Origin: VRUE01 sp963698085
GTDB taxonomy: Bacteria; Actinomycetota; Thermoleophilia; Solirubrobacterales; 70-9
NCBI GenBank assembly: GCA_963698085.1
Contig: OY969122.1
Location: 1,488,001-1,552,000, forward strand
Direction: 5' to 3'
DNA: 64,000 nucleotides
Below are positions 35,440 to 43,541 of the stretch, piece after piece. Position numbers and translations under genes: made by a program. Each line of letters opens with the position of its first letter. The first letter of the stretch is position 1. Below the pieces are notes generated by a model, which made no database searches, was not told where the DNA came from, and saw nothing but the letters and a program-made list of their open reading frames with translations.

Positions 35440-35811
35440 ATGGATGAGCTCCTCGCGGCCCTAATCGCCGCCGCCGGTGGCCTCGCCGGTGGCCTGGTCG
35501 GGGTCGGCGGCGGCATCCTTTTCGTGCCGGCGCTGACGATCTTCCTCGGCCTCTCCCAGGTCGAGGCTGAGTCGACCTCGTTGATGATGATCGTGATCGT
35601 CGCCCTGGTCGGCGCCCACCGCCAGAACTCCTACGGCAACCTCAACCTGCGCGACGCGCTGGTGATTGGCGCCCTCTCTCCGCTCGGAGTGCTGATCGGC
35701 GTCGTGGTGGCCAACGAGCTTTCACAGCGAGCGCTCGAATTGTCATTCGCCGCACTGGCGCTCTACATCGCCTACGGCCTCGTTCGCCGTGCTCTTTCGC
35801 CACAAGCCTAG
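35440..35811 (+). CDS. Half-size TauE/SafE (TSUP) anion exporter subunit, second half
   Basis: 123 aa with four hydrophobic segments and its own family motif GGLVGVGGGILFVPAL near 18-33, then QVEAESTSLMM. It starts 12 bases after the stop of the first half and no frameshift would join them into one standard protein, because each half carries the N-terminal motif. It thus looks like a natural split pair derived from the internal duplication that built the eight-helix transporter. The substrate is unknown. Confidence 0.82.
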   Translation: MDELLAALIAAAGGLAGGLVGVGGGILFVPALTIFLGLSQVEAESTSLMMIVIVALVGAHRQNSYGNLNLRDALVIGALSPLGVLIGVVVANELSQRALELSFAALALYIAYGLVRRALSPQA

Positions 35812-35841
35812 GACCACGACGCGGAGCGCTACGCTCATTGG

Positions 35842-36714
35842 GTGGACTCGCTCACCTGGCATGGCGACATGCCCCAACTTCGCTCTCCCGTCCTCGTCTG
35901 TTCTTTTCGCGGCTGGAACGACGCCGCCGGGGCTGCATCGGCGGCTCTGGGTGCGCTCTCGGATTCGTTCGACGCCGAGCCGATCGCCGAGGTCGACCCC
36001 GAGGACTATTTCGACTTTCAGGCGACGCGGCCGACGATCATTCTCTCCGAGGGGCAGACCCGCCGGATCGAGTGGCCGCGAAACGAGCTGATCGCGATTC
36101 GCATCCCCGGTGCCGATCACGACCTCGTCCTCTTCGACGGGACCGAGCCGAACCTGCGCTGGCGCACCTTCTCCGAGACGGTGGCAACCGCGGCCGACGC
36201 GCTCGGCGTCGAGATGGTGGTCACCCTGGGGGCGCTTGTGGCCGAGGTCTCCCACACCTTGCCGGTGCCGATAACCGGTCTCGCCTCCGACGAGCAGCTG
36301 GTCGAGGAACTCGACCTGCAGCGCTCCAATTACGAGGGCCCGACCGGAATCGTCGGCGTCGTCCACGACTCATGCCGGCAAGTCGGGATGACCTCAGCCT
36401 CATTGTGGGCGGCGGTGCCCCACTACGTCGCCGCGGTGCCCAACCCGAAGGCCGCGCTGGCGCTGTTGCGACGGCTCGAGGGGTTGACCGGGATTGCAGT
36501 CGACGCGACCGGGCTCGAAGAGGAAACCGCCAGCTACGAGGAGCAGATCGGCCGTGCCGTCGCCGCCAACCCGGAAATCGCCGAACTGGTCGAGCGGATC
36601 GAGGCCGAGCAGGTGGAGCAACTCGGCGAGGACGGCGAGGACCTACCGTCCGCCGACACGATCGCCCGCGAGTTCCAGCAGTTCCTACAGCAACGCCGCG
36701 GCGAGTCGAACTGA
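35842..36714 (+). CDS. PAC2 family protein
   Basis: 290 aa PAC2 (proteasome assembly chaperone 2-like) protein common in Actinobacteria. Typical blocks: PVLVCSFRGWNDAAGAAS near 14-31, the FDFQATRP segment near 57, VVTLGALVAEVSHTLPVP near 130, and the C-terminal helical tail with LPSADTIAREFQQFLQQ. Starts with GTG. In proteasome-bearing actinobacteria such proteins are thought to assist assembly or bind ligands; the precise role here is unknown. It is followed by a 396-base intergenic space packed with two foldback elements. Confidence 0.88.
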   Translation: MDSLTWHGDMPQLRSPVLVCSFRGWNDAAGAASAALGALSDSFDAEPIAEVDPEDYFDFQATRPTIILSEGQTRRIEWPRNELIAIRIPGADHDLVLFDGTEPNLRWRTFSETVATAADALGVEMVVTLGALVAEVSHTLPVPITGLASDEQLVEELDLQRSNYEGPTGIVGVVHDSCRQVGMTSASLWAAVPHYVAAVPNPKAALALLRRLEGLTGIAVDATGLEEETASYEEQIGRAVAANPEIAELVERIEAEQVEQLGEDGEDLPSADTIAREFQQFLQQRRGESN

Positions 36715-36737
36715 AGTTCACGACCGCCCGCGGTAAG

Positions 36738-36879
36738 GAAGCAACGATCCACCCTCGCGGGAATTGATGTCGCACGCGCTTCGCGCTTAGCGACTGTGTT
36801 GGTGCGCGGCTGCGCCGCGCATCTATGAGATTGCATTTCGCCGCTTCGCGACATTCCCGCGAGGGTGGATCGTTGCTTC
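36738..36879. repeat. Foldback element, family 2, copy 1 (27-bp arms)
   Basis: The 27 bases from GAAGCAACGATCC to GCGGGAAT are exactly complementary to 36853-36879. The 88-base core contains TGATGTCGCACGCGC, GCTTAGCGAC and GATTGCATTTCG. The same core recurs inverted at 36953-37101, but the arms are different. Confidence 0.92.
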
Positions 36880-36952
36880 TTCACCAAGCCCAGAGTGGGC
36901 AGCTCAACTCGCTTGCGTTTGAGCTCAAAGGGTGCCCAGCTCGGCGTTGAGA

Positions 36953-37101
36953 GGAAGCCCGTTTGTCCTCTGGGCGAATGTGGCCGAAGGCAGCGAAATG
37001 CAATCTGTCCTCTGCGCGGCGTTAGCCGCGCTCCAACATCGTCGCTAAGCGCGCGCAGCGCGCGTGCGACATCAATTCGCCCAGAGGACAAACGGGCTTC
37101 C
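36953..37101. repeat. Foldback element, family 2, copy 2 (27-bp arms, opposite orientation)
   Basis: The 27 bases from GGAAGCCCGTTTG to GGGCGAAT are exactly complementary to 37075-37101. The reverse complement of its core matches copy 1 (TGATGTCGCACGCGC..., GCTTAGCGAC, GATTGCATTTCG) with scattered differences. It ends nine bases before the helicase/nuclease gene stop. Confidence 0.92.
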
Positions 37102-37110
37102 TTCTTGGCC

Positions 37111-40053
37111 TCAGCTCTCCGCCGCTGGGCAGATCAGGCGGTAATCGCACCAGCTGCACACGGTCGGCGATGGGCGTGGCTCGAAGTCCTGGCCGATCAC
37201 GCCCTCTCCTACCTGGTAGACCGTGCGCTCGACCCGCTCGGCATCGTCGGGCCCGACCGGCGCGGCGACTTTCTCGGCATCGAGCACGTAGTAGTAGCTG
37301 CCGGTGTTGGCCTCGAGCTCCCAGGCCTCGCGGGCGGCGAGCCGGTAGAGGGCAAGCTGCAGGTCACTCTCCAGATCGGCCTCGTTCTTGCGCTCACCCG
37401 TCTTGTAGTCGATCAGCTCGTGGTCGCCGCCGGGAAGGCGGTCGACCCGGTCGACCCTGCCCCGCACGTGGTGTTCGCCGATGCGGATGTCGAACTTGCG
37501 CTCCAGCCAGACAGGCTCGCCCTCCGAGTCCCTCTCGCGCTCCCAGTAGAGGCGCATTGCCTCCCGGGCGCGGTCGCGGAACTGCAGCTCGTCATCGCTG
37601 CTGCCAAAGCCGGTGCGCCGCCAGCCCGCCTCGAACAGGGCCATCAGCCGGCGCAGGCCCTCCTCCTCGCCCTGATCGTCGCCTTCTTTGTGGAAGCGCT
37701 CGAGGACGTTGTGAATGAGGATGCCGAAGCGCTGGTTGATCGTCGGCTCCTGGGGGATGCCGAAGACGCGGGCGAACTTGTACTTGAGCGGACAGGTGAG
37801 GTAGAGGCCGAGGTCGGATGCCGAGAGGCTGAGCGCGCCGTCACCGCGGCGCGGCAGGAAGGCCTCGAGCGAGGGCTCCTGGCGGGCGCCGATCAGCCGG
37901 CGCCGACCCTCGCGCTCCCGCTCGGAGCCGAGCAGGTAAGAGTCGAGCGAGGATGCGTCGAGCTCGGCCTGCTGCTCGGGCGTGGCGACTTGGCGCAGCA
38001 GGCCATTTACGGCGTCGATCGCCTCGGTCGTCGCCTCGTCCCCGGGCCGCTGGGCGAGCGCGGCCAGCTTCAGCAGCTCGAGGTAGCGGGCGATCGCCCG
38101 GTTGAGGTCGATGGTGGTGTCGAGTCGCGGCTCGGAGAGCTCCCGGCCGGCTTTCCAGGATGCCTCTAACACCTCCTCGCGCAGCAGGCGGTAGGTCGCG
38201 TGCAGCCCCTCGGCCGGACCGAACAGCTCCTCCTCGTGCTCCTCCTCGTCAGCCCCGGATTTGGCGAGTGCGTCGGCGTAGACCTCAGAAGGCCGAGCCT
38301 CGCCCTCCTCGCCGCGCTCGACCCGGGAGAGGACGAGGCCGCCGCGCGCCGGCCTGCCGATCCGCTCTGCCCCGGCGCCACGCTCGAGGCCGAGCACGAA
38401 GACCTGCTCGAACTCCATTCCCTTGACCGCGTCGCGGGTGAGGCCCTGCACGGCGCCGCGCGCGGGTGGCTCGGTCACGCCAGCCGGCTCGACCCCAGCA
38501 TCGGCGACGGCGCTGAGGTGGCGGACGAAGTCCCGGGTTGCACCATTGGGCTCACGCCGAGTCCAGGCTGCCGCAAGCTCAGCCAAGCGCGAAAGCCCAA
38601 GCAGGCGCTCGGCGACCTCCGGCTGGGCGGCAAAGAGCCGCTGTCGACGCAGGCCGACCGCCTCGATCAAGCGCCGCACGAAGACATCCGCACGACGCTC
38701 CTCGATCACTGCTGAAGCCGTTCCGTAAAGCTTGAGGAAGGACTGAATCCTCTCTCGCGCCTCGGGCGGGATCTGCGGGCTCTCGAGTGCCGCCTCAGAA
38801 GCGGACACCATGTCGAGCTTTCGGCGGCGGGCGATCGTCGTCAGCCGCGCCAAGTCGGCGGAACGCAGCTCAACCGGGGGCCGGGTCAGTGCTCGTGCCG
38901 CGGCCGCGGAGTCCGCTGGGTCAGCCAGAACTCGCAACCAGGCGATCGCGTCGCGCACCTCGGGACGCTGGAATAGCGCCGCGGGCCCGGAAAGGTGGAA
39001 GGGAATGCCACGCTCCTCCATCGCTGCGGCCACCGCCCCGCCCCGGGCAGGGTCGTCAACCAAGACACAGATCTCCTCGGGCGCGGTGCCACCAGCCAGC
39101 AAGTGCTCGGCCTCGCGTGCAACAGCTTGCGCTTGCGCCCGCTCGTTGGTGCAATTCCAGAATCGGGTCTTCGGGTTGCGGAACTGCTTGCTGAGTTCGA
39201 CCGTAGTAATGAGCGAGGGGGCGGGGGTGTCCGAGTGGGCGCGGCGTCCTGTTTTTCGCCCTGGCGACTCAGCGAGAGATGCCCCGGCGCCCGGCGAAAA
39301 ACCCAGCACCCACTCGGACACCCCCGCCCCCCCGCCCCCAGCGTCCACGGCGTACAGCAGATTCGGGTTGTCCTCGGCCAGTGCCGCAAGGATCGCTCGC
39401 TGGGCCGGGGAGGTGTCCTCCAGCTCATCCACCATTACGTGCTCGAAGCGGGCTGCAATTGCGAGGCGGACATCGGCGCGCTCGTGCAGCAGCTTGGTAA
39501 GGGTCAGGTAGACGTCGCTGCGGTCGAGGTTGCAGTTGTCGGCGAGGATGCGGTCGTGAGCGTTGACCAGCTCCGCCAGTTCGGGATCGGGGGGGTCTGA
39601 GCCGGCCTTCAGCTCATCGATCTGCTCCAGCAGGCGGGCGAGCAGGCCTGCCGGATTGCCGCGGATCTGCTGGTCGCGTAGCGGGAGCTCGTCCAGGCGG
39701 TCGAGGAGAAGCGCCAGGCGCTCGGCGGGCCCGAGAACGCTGAAGAACGGGTCGAGGCTCGCTGCGGTCGAGTACTCGCGGAGCAACCTCTCGCAGAGCT
39801 GCTCCCAGGTGTCGACCCAGAGCTCTTCCAGCGGGCGGTCGAGGAGCTGCTCGACGCGTTCGCGCAGACGCTGGGCAGTGGCTCGGGACGAGGCGAGGAC
39901 GAGGACCCTCTCTGGCGCGGTCCCATCAGCGACCAGGCGTACGAAGCGCTGGGCTAGGACCTCGGTCTTGCCCGTTCCCGCTTCGCCAATCAGCAGCAGC
40001 GGACCGGAGCGATGGTCGATCGCACGCTGCTGGGGCTCGGCGAGGGCAAGCAT
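37111..40053 (-). CDS. UvrD/AddB-like helicase-nuclease with PD-(D/E)XK and Fe-S motif
   Basis: 980 aa. Q motif (EPQQRAI) and Walker A GEAGTGKT at about 24-31, motif II MVDELED near 210, motif IV-like ELSKQFRN, and motif V DAVKGMEFEQVFVLGL near 545. The RecB-type nuclease follows: GRVDRVDRLPGG...ELIDYKTGERK near 875-900, ending with CSWCDYRLICP, which with an upstream Cys (CPLKYKFARVFG) can hold a 4Fe-4S cluster. Such proteins process double-strand ends in recombination repair. The normal motif III (GDPDQ-type) is not seen; the equivalent spot carries a foldback insert of about 38 residues. A clear motif VI (TRA-type) is also absent, so helicase activity may be impaired. The start overlaps no other gene; the divergent phosphatase starts 65 bases away. 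Confidence 0.85.
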   Translation of the reverse strand: MLALAEPQQRAIDHRSGPLLLIGEAGTGKTEVLAQRFVRLVADGTAPERVLVLASSRATAQRLRERVEQLLDRPLEELWVDTWEQLCERLLREYSTAASLDPFFSVLGPAERLALLLDRLDELPLRDQQIRGNPAGLLARLLEQIDELKAGSDPPDPELAELVNAHDRILADNCNLDRSDVYLTLTKLLHERADVRLAIAARFEHVMVDELEDTSPAQRAILAALAEDNPNLLYAVDAGGGGAGVSEWVLGFSPGAGASLAESPGRKTGRRAHSDTPAPSLITTVELSKQFRNPKTRFWNCTNERAQAQAVAREAEHLLAGGTAPEEICVLVDDPARGGAVAAAMEERGIPFHLSGPAALFQRPEVRDAIAWLRVLADPADSAAAARALTRPPVELRSADLARLTTIARRRKLDMVSASEAALESPQIPPEARERIQSFLKLYGTASAVIEERRADVFVRRLIEAVGLRRQRLFAAQPEVAERLLGLSRLAELAAAWTRREPNGATRDFVRHLSAVADAGVEPAGVTEPPARGAVQGLTRDAVKGMEFEQVFVLGLERGAGAERIGRPARGGLVLSRVERGEEGEARPSEVYADALAKSGADEEEHEEELFGPAEGLHATYRLLREEVLEASWKAGRELSEPRLDTTIDLNRAIARYLELLKLAALAQRPGDEATTEAIDAVNGLLRQVATPEQQAELDASSLDSYLLGSEREREGRRRLIGARQEPSLEAFLPRRGDGALSLSASDLGLYLTCPLKYKFARVFGIPQEPTINQRFGILIHNVLERFHKEGDDQGEEEGLRRLMALFEAGWRRTGFGSSDDELQFRDRAREAMRLYWERERDSEGEPVWLERKFDIRIGEHHVRGRVDRVDRLPGGDHELIDYKTGERKNEADLESDLQLALYRLAAREAWELEANTGSYYYVLDAEKVAAPVGPDDAERVERTVYQVGEGVIGQDFEPRPSPTVCSWCDYRLICPAAES
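39217..39331. repeat. Foldback element, family 1, copy 1, inside a coding sequence
   Basis: 23-bp perfect arms (GGGGGTGTCCGAGTGGG within 39217-39239, complement at 39309-39331) enclose a core with GGCGTCCTGTTTTTCGCC and GGCGAAAAACCCAGCA. It lies in frame in the helicase/nuclease gene and encodes the segment between YAVDAG and SLITTVEL. The core matches the intergenic copies at 58974 and 62459. Confidence 0.92.
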
Positions 40054-40117
40054 GGTCCAACGCTACCTGGACGTCTGGCTCACCGCCGAACCGGCCGCCC
40101 TCCATAGGATGCCCTCG

Positions 40118-40942
40118 ATGGACGTTTTATCCGCAGACTGGCTGGGAATCTGTCGCCGCATCGTCGAGGTGCAGCAAGGGCTGTTCGAAGAAATAGACGG
40201 GATCGAGGCGCGGACCGAGTACGAGGGGATCGGTGAGGGAGGCGACCGCACGCTCGCCATTGACCGCCGCTGCGAGGACGTGGTCTTCGCGGAGCTCGAG
40301 CAACTAGCCGCGGCGGGCGGCTCTTTCATTGCGATCTCCGAGGAGCGCGGCGAGGTGGTGTTCGGCGATGGGGGGCCTGCCCGGGTGGTGATCGATCCGA
40401 TCGACGGCTCGCTCAACGTCCGCCGCACCTTGCCCTCGCACAGCCTCAGCATCGCCGTCGCCTCGGGTCCATCGATGGCCGATGTCGAGTTCGGCTACGT
40501 CCATGACTTTGGTGCCCGCGAGGGGTTTGCCGCCAGCAGGGGGGAGGGGGCAAGCCTCGATGGGCGGAGGCTGCAGGTGGCCGCCGACGGCGAGAAGCTG
40601 GAGCTGCTTGGAGTCGAGTCGGCTGCGCCGGGGCTCATGCTGCCGCTCGAGAAAGCGCTCGACGGCCGCGTCTTTCGCCTGCGGGTGATCGGCTCGATCG
40701 CGATCACCGCCGCCTATGTTGCGGCCGGGCGGCTGGACGGAATGCTCAGCCTGCGGCCCTGTCGCTCGGTCGACATCGCCGCCGCGCAGCTGATCGTCCG
40801 CGAGGCCGGCGGTTCCCTCGCTTTTGGCGAGTTGGCTCTGGAGCAGGCGGACCTTGGTCTTGCGGCCCGCTACCCGATCGTTGCCGGGGCGGGGGGACAG
40901 GCCCTGGCAACGGTTCGTAACGCTTTGGGGGAGGCGGTTTAG
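40118..40942 (+). CDS. Inositol monophosphatase-family phosphatase
   Basis: 274 aa. Metal-binding motifs of the Li+-sensitive phosphatase family: EERGE near 71-75 (first Glu pair), IDPIDGSLNVRR near 90-101 (DPIDG(S/T)), and RSVDIAAAQLIVREAGG near 217-233 in place of the usual WDxAAG. Hydrolyses a sugar or inositol phosphate (or fructose-1,6-bisphosphate in related groups). The ATG at 40118 is favoured by an AGGA eight bases upstream; ATGs at 40052 and 40109 are possible but earlier ones overlap the divergent helicase start. It ends exactly where two LexA-type boxes begin. Confidence 0.85.
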   Translation: MDVLSADWLGICRRIVEVQQGLFEEIDGIEARTEYEGIGEGGDRTLAIDRRCEDVVFAELEQLAAAGGSFIAISEERGEVVFGDGGPARVVIDPIDGSLNVRRTLPSHSLSIAVASGPSMADVEFGYVHDFGAREGFAASRGEGASLDGRRLQVAADGEKLELLGVESAAPGLMLPLEKALDGRVFRLRVIGSIAITAAYVAAGRLDGMLSLRPCRSVDIAAAQLIVREAGGSLAFGELALEQADLGLAARYPIVAGAGGQALATVRNALGEAV

Positions 40943-40969
40943 AACAGGTGTTCGGAAGAACGTATGTTC
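40942..40969. promoter_or_regulatory. Two tandem LexA-type (SOS) boxes
   Basis: GAACAGGTGTTC at 40942-40953 and GAACGTATGTTC at 40958-40969 both fit the GAAC-RNRY-GTTC operator used by LexA in Gram-positive bacteria, 16 bases apart centre to centre. TACACT, a plausible -10 element, follows at 40972. They precede the basic protein gene at 41020. Confidence 0.65.
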
Positions 40970-41019
40970 GCTACACTCGCGAACGCCCCCCCCAAACCAC
41001 CCGAAGGGATGATCTTCAG

Positions 41020-41457
41020 TTGGCAACCAAGTCCAGTAGTGCAAGCAGCAACTCCAAATCGAAAACGCAGGCGAAAAGCACCCCTACCGCCTCTCCCTCC
41101 CGCGCCGAGCAGGCCCGCACCGCGGCTGAGCGCGCCGTCGACGTCCCGGTCGGCGCTGTGCTCGAGGTCGGCGACCGCGTGGTCGAGCTAGTCGAGCCCT
41201 TTGCCGGTCGCAGCGCCGCGCAGAAACAGCTCAAGTCCTATGGCGCGCAGCTGCGCCGCACCGTGAAGCGCACCGAGCGCCGTGGCGCCAGCGCCCGCCG
41301 CAAGGCGACCACCGAAGCGCGCAAGACCCGCAGCAAAGTCGAGCGCGAGGCACGTAAGCGACAGCGCACGGTCGAGACGACCCTGAAGCGCAACCGCAAA
41401 GAGGCCGAGCAGCGAGTCCGCCGAGTGGGAGACCAGCTGGCCGCCCTGAGGGCGTAG
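41020..41457 (+). CDS. Small very basic, Lys/Arg-rich protein (nucleoid- or HbhA-like)
   Basis: 145 aa. It starts at a TTG with AAGGGA about ten bases upstream. The N-terminus (ATKSSSASSNSKSKTQAKSTP) is Ser/Lys-rich and disordered. Residues about 35-75 form a short helical domain (AAERAVDVPVGAVLEVGDRVVELV). Residues about 80-145 are a continuous Arg/Lys/Glu helix, probably coiled coil (TVKRTERRGASARRKATTEA). The composition resembles histone-like or heparin-binding-haemagglutinin-like actinobacterial proteins. Two LexA-type boxes lie in its promoter region, so it may be a DNA-damage-induced DNA-binding protein (inference). Confidence 0.7.
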   Translation: MATKSSSASSNSKSKTQAKSTPTASPSRAEQARTAAERAVDVPVGAVLEVGDRVVELVEPFAGRSAAQKQLKSYGAQLRRTVKRTERRGASARRKATTEARKTRSKVEREARKRQRTVETTLKRNRKEAEQRVRRVGDQLAALRA

Positions 41458-41465
41458 GACACTGC

Positions 41466-41535
41466 GCAGGGAGCCACGCGCGGCTCCGCGCCGTACGACT
41501 TGAGTACTGTCGCTACGCCGCGCGCGGCCCCCTGC
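41466..41535. terminator. Long imperfect hairpin between convergent genes
   Basis: GCAGGGAGCCACGCGCGGC at 41466 pairs with GCCGCGCGCGGCCCCCTGC at 41517-41535 (19 bp, two mismatches that can be G-U pairs) around a 32-base loop. It sits between the basic protein stop and the convergent secreted Ig-protein stop. Confidence 0.65.
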
Positions 41536-41549
41536 TTGGTCCTACACCC

Positions 41550-43541
41550 TCAGCGCCCTCGAATAAGGATTGGTCGTGAGCCAGCCGGCTCGTAGGGCCA
41601 GTCCTCCTGCGCGGGCGCGACGGCGCGGAACTGGAAGCGAGCACCGCGGCTGTCGTCGTCGCTGAAGCGGTAGGCGTAGCGAAAGCGACCGTGGCCGTCG
41701 GTCTGGACCGTGCGGAACTCGGCCCAGGGTAGGCCCGGTAGGCGGAACTGCAACTCCACCGTCCTGCCAGCAGCCGGAATCGTGCCCGAGGGTGCGGTCA
41801 GCCTGCCGTGGAAGACCAGCGGCGGCCCGCCGACCTTCGCTACAGCGGCGGAGGCCCGCAGCTGCACTCGGCCGCGCACCCGCAGCTCGAGGGTCGGGCT
41901 GGTGGAGCGACCCAACGTCGGGCTGCCGTCGAAGGCGATCGCGATCGTCCGGCTCGGACCGGGAGCCGTGCGGATCGAGAAGGCCCCGCCCGGACCGGTC
42001 ACGGCGGTCGAGACGCGTACGGCGGGACGGGCGCCGGGCGCGAAGCGTTCGACGATTCTCACCTCCTTTCCGCGCAACGGCGTACTGCGGCCCCCGCTGA
42101 GGCTGCCAGCGAGGAGAACGCGGCGACCGTACGGAACGGTTCGCTGGAGCCCTTTGCGTGGAAATGCAGCGCGCAGACCGGTTGTCGCCTTGAGCGGGTT
42201 GGAGAGCACCATTGCTTCGCCGTTGCGACGCCGCGTCGTGAGCGTCGCGTTGCCAGCTGCGTCAAAGCCAATCGCGCGGAACTCGTAGCTCCCCGGCGGG
42301 TAGGCATCGGAGTCCCAGCGGGCGCGCAGCTCGTCATCTACCCCCGGCACGAGAGCCAAAGGCTGGAAGCGGTCGCCGGAGCCGGCCCGTCGCACACCGA
42401 TCTGGCCGCGTAAGGGATCGGCCCCGGCGAGCGGGTCGCGAACCCGCACCCGCAGCAGGTCCGGGTCGGATGGATCCTGGGAGTTGGTGAAGGCGACGCT
42501 CGGCGGAGTGCGATCGATTCGCACGGTCGCCGTTTTGGGTTCGCGGTTGACGAGGCCGTTGCTGCTGCTGCCGTTGTCGACATTGCCGGCGGCGTCTCGC
42601 GCGTAGAAGGCAACCCGGTGCACGCCTTCACCGATCACGTTCGCGGTGGCCAGCCCACCAAGCCCAATCGTCGGTGGGCCCTCGTCGATCCGGATTGCGG
42701 TGAAGGGCGGCTGCCCACCACCTCCTGATTCCATTCCGGAGCCGCCGTCGGTGGCCCTAGCGACAAGCCACGCGGACCGGTTGGTCCACCCTGCCGGGGC
42801 GCCGCCCAGCTGCGTGACCGGATCGGTCGTGTCGACCCGGAGCACTGCCCGTCCGCTTGTGGCGGACTTCATCCCCGAGCCCGAGACGGCGACCGCGTGC
42901 AAGTAGCTGGGCCCCTCTGGCAGCGCGTCGATCTCCAGCTCGTCATCCTCACTGCCGCCGCGCAACGTGGTCTCGGACTCGGTGCAGCGGTCCGGCGCCA
43001 AGCAGGGGGCCGCGAAAGGGGCAGCGGCGATCGAGACCGCGTAGCCTCGGATTCCCGAGATCGGCGGCGGTCCGGGCGGGTGGCTGAGGCGGACGCCAAG
43101 CGGGAAGGCGGCACGCCCGATCCAACCCGAGAGCGGTTGCGGCGAGATCGCTGCGGGCCGGACATCATCGAAGCGCAACGCCGCGTTGGCTGCTGGTCCC
43201 TCGTTGCCGGCGGCATCCTCGAGCCAGACTTCGGCGCTGTAGGCGCCAGGGACTTTTGGCACGGCTAACGCCGCGATCCCGTCGCTTAGCCAAGTAAGGC
43301 GCTTTTCCTCGAGCTCATCGCCCTGCGGATCGCGCAGCCGGTAATGGGTAGCTACAGGTGCTGAGCTCCCGCCCGGCGGATTCGTCCATTTGAGTTCGAA
43401 GCGGTGGTCGGCGCTCCAGGTGCTGACGCCAACCACCCGCAGGTTGGTCGGGCGCGGCGGGTTCGCGCTGGCTGGAGCGGCGATGCTCGCCGAAACGAGC
43501 GCGAGAAACCCCAGGGGGGCCAACGCCAAGCGCGCTCTCAT
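41550..43541 (-). CDS. Secreted multi-domain Ig-like protein
   Basis: 663 aa. Signal peptide about 1-27 (LALAPLGFLALVSASIAAPASA). The mature protein is a string of beta-sandwich-like domains: a fibronectin-III-like first domain (TNLRVVGVSTWSADHRFELKW), several Ig-like segments with AAGNEG, AAGNVD and AAGNAT turns (HYR/Big-type), and C-terminal carboxypeptidase-regulatory-like or filamin-like segments (GPGGAFSIRT, DGHGRFRYAYRF). No enzymatic motif is seen, so it is probably a surface structural or adhesion protein. Its ATG overlaps the stop of the sigma/anti-sigma fusion gene (ATGA), a strong sign that the two function together. Confidence 0.82.
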   Translation of the reverse strand: MRARLALAPLGFLALVSASIAAPASANPPRPTNLRVVGVSTWSADHRFELKWTNPPGGSSAPVATHYRLRDPQGDELEEKRLTWLSDGIAALAVPKVPGAYSAEVWLEDAAGNEGPAANAALRFDDVRPAAISPQPLSGWIGRAAFPLGVRLSHPPGPPPISGIRGYAVSIAAAPFAAPCLAPDRCTESETTLRGGSEDDELEIDALPEGPSYLHAVAVSGSGMKSATSGRAVLRVDTTDPVTQLGGAPAGWTNRSAWLVARATDGGSGMESGGGGQPPFTAIRIDEGPPTIGLGGLATANVIGEGVHRVAFYARDAAGNVDNGSSSNGLVNREPKTATVRIDRTPPSVAFTNSQDPSDPDLLRVRVRDPLAGADPLRGQIGVRRAGSGDRFQPLALVPGVDDELRARWDSDAYPPGSYEFRAIGFDAAGNATLTTRRRNGEAMVLSNPLKATTGLRAAFPRKGLQRTVPYGRRVLLAGSLSGGRSTPLRGKEVRIVERFAPGARPAVRVSTAVTGPGGAFSIRTAPGPSRTIAIAFDGSPTLGRSTSPTLELRVRGRVQLRASAAVAKVGGPPLVFHGRLTAPSGTIPAAGRTVELQFRLPGLPWAEFRTVQTDGHGRFRYAYRFSDDDSRGARFQFRAVAPAQEDWPYEPAGSRPILIRGR

